DNA from: a virus
Reading direction: 5' to 3' (one strand)
IMG/VR virus record: IMGVR_UViG_3300037488_002294
Span: 1 to 31,917 of that record
Length of the DNA stretch: 31,917 nt
In this document: in pieces, positions 28,518-31,917 of the stretch
Layout: the number at the start of each line of letters is the position of its first letter
Numbering within the stretch: the stretch's first letter is position 1
Made by a program: the position numbers and the translations under genes
The notes under the pieces: model-generated
Database searches by the model: none
Seen by the model: the letters and a program-made list of their open reading frames with translations, nothing else
Told to the model about the DNA's origin: nothing

Positions 28518-29330
28518 ATGACAATAGAAAATCAAGTCGCACAAACCGCACCAACACAATCAAACCCAGTTAATGAAACTAATATTTCTCAAGATACGGC
28601 ACCAACAACGCCAAGTTTTGATTTTAATTCATTTTTTCCTGAGGATATTAGAAAAGATGCCGATTATGAAAGGTTATCAAAAAACTTTCCTAAAGATTTA
28701 TCCGCAATTGCTAAGGATTATTATCATAAAAATAAACATTTTGGCAAAGCTCGTGATGTAGTAGAAGCGGAATTAAAAGCACAAATGAGTGAGCCAGCAT
28801 CTTTTAAAGCAGAAGATTATCAAATTAACTTACCTGAAGGCTATTCTATTGAAGATAATATCGTTAATACAGCTAAAACTAGAGCTTTAGAGCTTGGAAT
28901 TAAGCCAGAAGTAGCCCAACAATTTCTTAATAGCATTTTTGAAGCCGATAGAACGCAAGAAATTGAATTAGAGAGACAAGCTTATGAGTCAAACAAACAA
29001 TCATTAGAAAATATTAAAAAAGAATGGGGTTTTGACTACGAAAGAAGAGCAGATATTGCCGAAAAAACCCTAATGAATTATGTTTCACCTGACGAAATGG
29101 AAAATATTCATAAATTGCCACTCGATCAAAAAGTGCTTTTATCTAAAATCATGGATAAAGTAGCTTCTAAAGTTAGCGAAGGTTCGATTGGCTCTATTCC
29201 AAAAGCAAGGGATATGAATGAATCAGATTTTAATAGTGCACTTAAAGCAATTCAAGAATCAACTGCATTAGAATCAGTTAAGCAACAAAAAATATTTAAT
29301 CTTTACGACAGTTTTTATAATAAATCATAA
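28518..29330 (+). CDS. Capsid scaffolding protein
   Basis: 270 residues, acidic and helical, with a disordered Thr/Pro/Gln-rich start (about 1-35), a middle with FKAEDYQINLPEGYSIE, which is typical of T7-like scaffolds, and a charged coiled-coil end (EIELERQAYESNKQSLENIKKEWG). It guides assembly of the capsid protein and is released later. The position between portal and capsid genes supports it. Confidence 0.75.
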   Translation: MTIENQVAQTAPTQSNPVNETNISQDTAPTTPSFDFNSFFPEDIRKDADYERLSKNFPKDLSAIAKDYYHKNKHFGKARDVVEAELKAQMSEPASFKAEDYQINLPEGYSIEDNIVNTAKTRALELGIKPEVAQQFLNSIFEADRTQEIELERQAYESNKQSLENIKKEWGFDYERRADIAEKTLMNYVSPDEMENIHKLPLDQKVLLSKIMDKVASKVSEGSIGSIPKARDMNESDFNSALKAIQESTALESVKQQKIFNLYDSFYNKS

Positions 29331-29341
29331 TTCTTAATGCA

Positions 29342-29704
29342 ATGCTTGTAATAAATGATAATTTAGGGATAATTATTGATGCTGATTATCTCAATGCTAA
29401 AGCTTGTATATTTGATAAAAAAGATTTAAAAAATTTTTCTTTTTTTAAATTTTTTGAATTATTGCAACAAAACAAATATAGTCTTAGCAATGCTGTTTTT
29501 AAAAATAAAGAACAAATTTTAAAGGGAGCAAGATTTGTTAATGATTCTCAACACGAAATAGAAGAAGCTAAATTGTCAGTTAAAATTGCAAAACTTAATT
29601 GTAAGTTAAACATATCTAATAATTATTATTTACAAGAATTGGAAAAAGTAGAACATAAATTAAAAATACTTAAAACTAAATTAAATTTTTTTGTTGACTT
29701 ATAA
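29342..29704 (+). CDS. Hypothetical protein between scaffold and capsid genes
   Basis: 120 residues: an alpha/beta start (LVINDNLGIIIDADYLNAKACIFDKKDL), then Lys/Asn-rich helices ending in a coiled coil (YYLQELEKVEHKLKILKTK). No family recognised. Strong A/T bias. It may be a head accessory or an inserted gene. Confidence 0.5.
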   Translation: MLVINDNLGIIIDADYLNAKACIFDKKDLKNFSFFKFFELLQQNKYSLSNAVFKNKEQILKGARFVNDSQHEIEEAKLSVKIAKLNCKLNISNNYYLQELEKVEHKLKILKTKLNFFVDL

Positions 29705-29845
29705 TTTTACTTTTGTATTTTATAGTTTAACATTGTCCGATGTAAAGTAAAAGGGAGCTTATATAAGTCTTTGAAATTAAGGGTAGCAATTAGGAGGGAA
29801 TTATCCCCGATTTTTATTATTTTTTAATTCAAATATCTTATATAT
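29705..29845 (+). promoter_or_regulatory. Capsid gene leader with 9-bp hairpin and GGGA/TCCC stem
   Basis: 141 untranslated bases before the capsid gene. TTTTACTTT (29705-29713) and AAAGTAAAA (29744-29752) form a perfect 9-bp stem with an inner ACAT/ATGT pair. Downstream GGGA-ATTA-TCCC is followed by a T-rich stretch, a weak terminator or attenuator shape. A TTGACT in the end of the previous gene with a TATTTT at 16 bases could be a promoter. The capsid ATG itself has only an AU-rich leader. Confidence 0.4.
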
Positions 29846-30793
29846 ATGGCATCTAATATGAATGTTATGCACACTAAACAATTTAGCGATCAGCTAATTG
29901 AAGCGGTTCAAGTTCAACAATCAGGACTTGAATTTGCTTGTGCAAGAAAAGAAATCTTTAAAGGTGAATCTCTATTTATCAATAAAATAGGAACGACCGA
30001 ATTAAAGAAAAAAGTTGGAACAAATGAACAAACAACTTTTACCGATATTGCAAATACTCGAAGAAAACTATCATTTGATACTTTCGATGACGCAGTTGCT
30101 ATCACTCGTTTTGATAAAGATAGATCAACAATAGTTGGTTTAGATACTGGTTATTTAAATGCTTTAAAATACGCAGTAGAAAGAAAAAAAGAACAAATTA
30201 TTGTTGATGCAGCTACTGGAGTTGCTTTTGAAGGTAAAGAAGGAACTACTCAAGTTTCTTTTCCTGACGGAACTAATACAGTTTATCAAGATGGAACTGC
30301 ATCAAGCCAAGGAAACACTAACGGAAATGAAGGCGGAACTAAAACAGGTTTAACTGCTGATAAACTTTTGCAAGCTTTGTTTCTTTTAAGAAAAAACATG
30401 AAAACTGGCAATATTAAAGAAAAAATTTATTGTGCTATTTCTGCCGAAGAGGAGCTTTTGCTTTTGCAAGATAATAAAATCATTAATCGTGATTTTAGTG
30501 CTGGTCAAGTTCTAGATAAAGGTATTATCGGTTCATGGTTAGGAATTAACTTTATTAGAACTGAATTATTAAAATATCCAGTTAATTACGTTCGTGAAAT
30601 ATTATTGTTTACTGATCAAGCTATTGCGTTAGGTTTACCTGGCGAGGTATTTATGAGAGCTGGCGAAAATCCTGACAAAAAATATCAAAGTCAAATGTAT
30701 ATCGAATTAAATTTTGGTGCAACAAGAATTGAAGACGAAAAAATCGTTAAAATTCGTTGCAAAAGTGAATACAAAGCTGACGGAACTAAATAA
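29846..30793 (+). CDS. Major capsid protein
   Basis: 315 residues. The N-terminal MHTKQFSDQLIEAVQVQQSG and the segments FTDIANTRRKLSFDTFDDAVAITRFDKDR, GLDTGYLNALKYAVERKKEQIIVDAATG and IGSWLGINFIRTE fit the HK97-fold capsid proteins of T7-like and related podoviruses. There is a Gly/Thr/Asn-rich loop at about 140-170. The C-terminus ends IVKIRCKSEYKADGTK. It builds the icosahedral shell. The gene stands between scaffold and tail adaptor genes, as expected, with a long leader. Confidence 0.85.
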   Translation: MASNMNVMHTKQFSDQLIEAVQVQQSGLEFACARKEIFKGESLFINKIGTTELKKKVGTNEQTTFTDIANTRRKLSFDTFDDAVAITRFDKDRSTIVGLDTGYLNALKYAVERKKEQIIVDAATGVAFEGKEGTTQVSFPDGTNTVYQDGTASSQGNTNGNEGGTKTGLTADKLLQALFLLRKNMKTGNIKEKIYCAISAEEELLLLQDNKIINRDFSAGQVLDKGIIGSWLGINFIRTELLKYPVNYVREILLFTDQAIALGLPGEVFMRAGENPDKKYQSQMYIELNFGATRIEDEKIVKIRCKSEYKADGTK

Positions 30794-30826
30794 AACAAAT
30801 ATCAACAATTAAAAATATATAAATTT

Positions 30827-31324
30827 ATGGCTACAGTAAATTCAAATGAAATAGTAAATTTAGCAAATCTTGCTTTAATTCCTCCCGTTATGCCACAAGC
30901 AAAAACGGTTAGAGGATCTATTTTGGCAACTACCGCAATTGTAAGTATTGCAACTACTGATAATGCTAACTCAACATGGAGAATTGCAAGACTACCTTCT
31001 AACACTTTACTTCATCAAATCACAGTTTCTACAACTGCACAAACTGGAAGCAACGACTTTAATATTGGAGTTGCTTATGCTCCAGATAAAGTAAGTGGTT
31101 CCGTTATTCTTGACAATTGTTTGGCTGATGCTTTAACCTTAGCAACTGCTAGTAAAGCTATAGACGGCTTAAACAATGTAAGTGTTGCCAATTCTGCTAA
31201 AGAACTTTGGGAACTTGCAGGATTAACAGTAGATCCAAAAACTGAACTTGATATAATTTTAACCGCAATAACCATTGGCAGCGCTGGTGGAACTGTTGGA
31301 TTTAAAATTGAATATAAAATTTAG
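30827..31324 (+). CDS. Virion structural protein (capsid-associated, decoration-like)
   Basis: 165 residues, beta rich, Ala/Thr/Ser rich with low charge (SILATTAIVSIATTDNANSTWRIARLP, FNIGVAYAPD, LDIILTAITIGSAGGTVGF). This type of small beta protein follows the capsid gene in several marine podoviruses and may cover the head surface. No enzymatic motif. AU-rich leader with TTAAAAATATATAAATTT before the ATG. Confidence 0.6.
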   Translation: MATVNSNEIVNLANLALIPPVMPQAKTVRGSILATTAIVSIATTDNANSTWRIARLPSNTLLHQITVSTTAQTGSNDFNIGVAYAPDKVSGSVILDNCLADALTLATASKAIDGLNNVSVANSAKELWELAGLTVDPKTELDIILTAITIGSAGGTVGFKIEYKI

Positions 31325-31326
31325 TT

Positions 31327-31896
31327 ATGACTTCAAAAACTGAATTATGTAATCTTGCATTGTTAAAGTTAGGTAAAAGTCGTGTTCAAGATATTGATAC
31401 TGACCCAAGCCAACAAGCTACTGACTTGAAACTTGCTTATGATTTTGCATTAAATCAGATTTTGAACGAAGCCGAATGGAGTTTTGCGGTGCGTAGGCAA
31501 GCCTTAAACAAGCTTACCGAAACACCGCTTTACCAGTGGAGTTATAAATTTGCATTACCAACCAACCCCGAATATTTAAAACTAATATCTATTGAGAATG
31601 ACCCTGATTACACAATAGAAGGAAAATATATATTAACAAACGAAAGTGCTTTAAATATTACCTATATTGCTAGAATTACTGACCCTAGCGAATATACAAC
31701 AGGTTTTAAAAATGCTTTTGTATTATTGCTTGCTACAAAAATATGTTATAATTTGACTGGCTCAGACAGTCGAGAAAAAACATTATTATCAGAATACGAA
31801 AATGCTTTGTATCAAGCTATGACACAATTTAAAGCAATAAGAAACGAAACACCTTTAACATCTAACGAATGGATTGATATAAGACAAAATGGCTAG
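31327..31896 (+). CDS. Tail tubular / head-tail adaptor protein (T7 gp11-like)
   Basis: 189 residues. The opening SKTELCNLALLKLGKSRVQDID is the usual start of gp11-type adaptors; DLKLAYDFALNQILNEAEWSFAVRRQALNKL and a YQWSYKFALPTNPEYLKL block follow the family. It forms the ring between portal and nozzle. It overlaps the next ORF start by 8 bases (ATGGCTAG). Confidence 0.85.
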   Translation: MTSKTELCNLALLKLGKSRVQDIDTDPSQQATDLKLAYDFALNQILNEAEWSFAVRRQALNKLTETPLYQWSYKFALPTNPEYLKLISIENDPDYTIEGKYILTNESALNITYIARITDPSEYTTGFKNAFVLLLATKICYNLTGSDSREKTLLSEYENALYQAMTQFKAIRNETPLTSNEWIDIRQNG

Positions 31897-31917
31897 TGTT
31901 AATGAAATACAAACACG
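31889..31917 (+). CDS. Start of the next tail gene, cut by the window edge
   Basis: ATG at 31889 opens MASVNEIQT and runs to the end of the window. By T7 order the tail nozzle protein (gp12-like) is expected here. The overlap with the gp11-like gene supports a real start. Confidence 0.5.

Overview
The window is a piece of an AT-rich tailed-phage genome (about 30% GC by eye) with a T7-like (podovirus) virion plan. Order of late genes: small and large terminase, head-tail connector portal, scaffold, major capsid, gp11-like tail adaptor, then (left side of the window) the C-terminal part of an internal virion protein, a T7-type tail fibre and a lysis cassette. The left edge cuts an internal virion protein gene and the right edge cuts the next tail gene, so the window looks like a circularly permuted or terminally redundant genome opened inside the tail genes. 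Inner and outer spanins (Rz/Rz1 arrangement) point to a Gram-negative host; the host cannot be named from this sequence. No integrase, DNA polymerase or RNA polymerase gene is visible here.

Layout. 1-6339 (+): internal virion protein, tail fibre, tail accessory proteins, small membrane proteins, holin candidate, overlapping spanins, DUF5675 protein and a secreted nuclease. 6340-6645: convergent junction with an 11-bp purine-rich tandem repeat and several hairpins. 6645-23752 (-): a long early/middle block of about 45 mostly small genes. Recognisable ones are an ArdC-N-like protein (first gene), YopX, DUF6291 initiator-like protein plus DnaC-type helicase loader, RecT annealase plus YqaJ exonuclease, a DUF1064 nuclease, a free CheY-like receiver, a GNAT acetyltransferase and a BioH-like esterase. 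23753-24484: divergent control region with sigma70-type promoters in both directions and short repeats. 24485-31917 (+): packaging and head genes.

How it works together. The replication set (DUF6291 protein, DnaC loader, RecT/YqaJ, possibly a clamp-like protein) implies use of the host polymerase and helicase, with recombination to make concatemers. This is a lambda/P22-style replication set joined to a T7-style virion. BioH-like and GNAT genes look like host-metabolism cargo.

Two RNA loci inside the leftward block are the most unusual content. At 18229-18356 a good sigma70 promoter drives a short leader with two perfect hairpins whose 6-nt loops are complementary to each other, a 7-codon upstream ORF that ends on the GTG start of the main ORF, and a third, mutually exclusive 10-bp pairing next to the ATG. 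At 13200-13616 a consensus promoter reads into about 380 nt with no good ORF, made of stacked hairpins and ending in a tRNA-like element with a perfect T-arm. Other notable points are a shared AU-rich translation leader on at least 15 leftward genes, a hexanucleotide microsatellite coding a Gly-Asn/Asp/Tyr repeat protein, and a 73-bp duplicated gene end whose linker contains a 16-mer found again in the control region.
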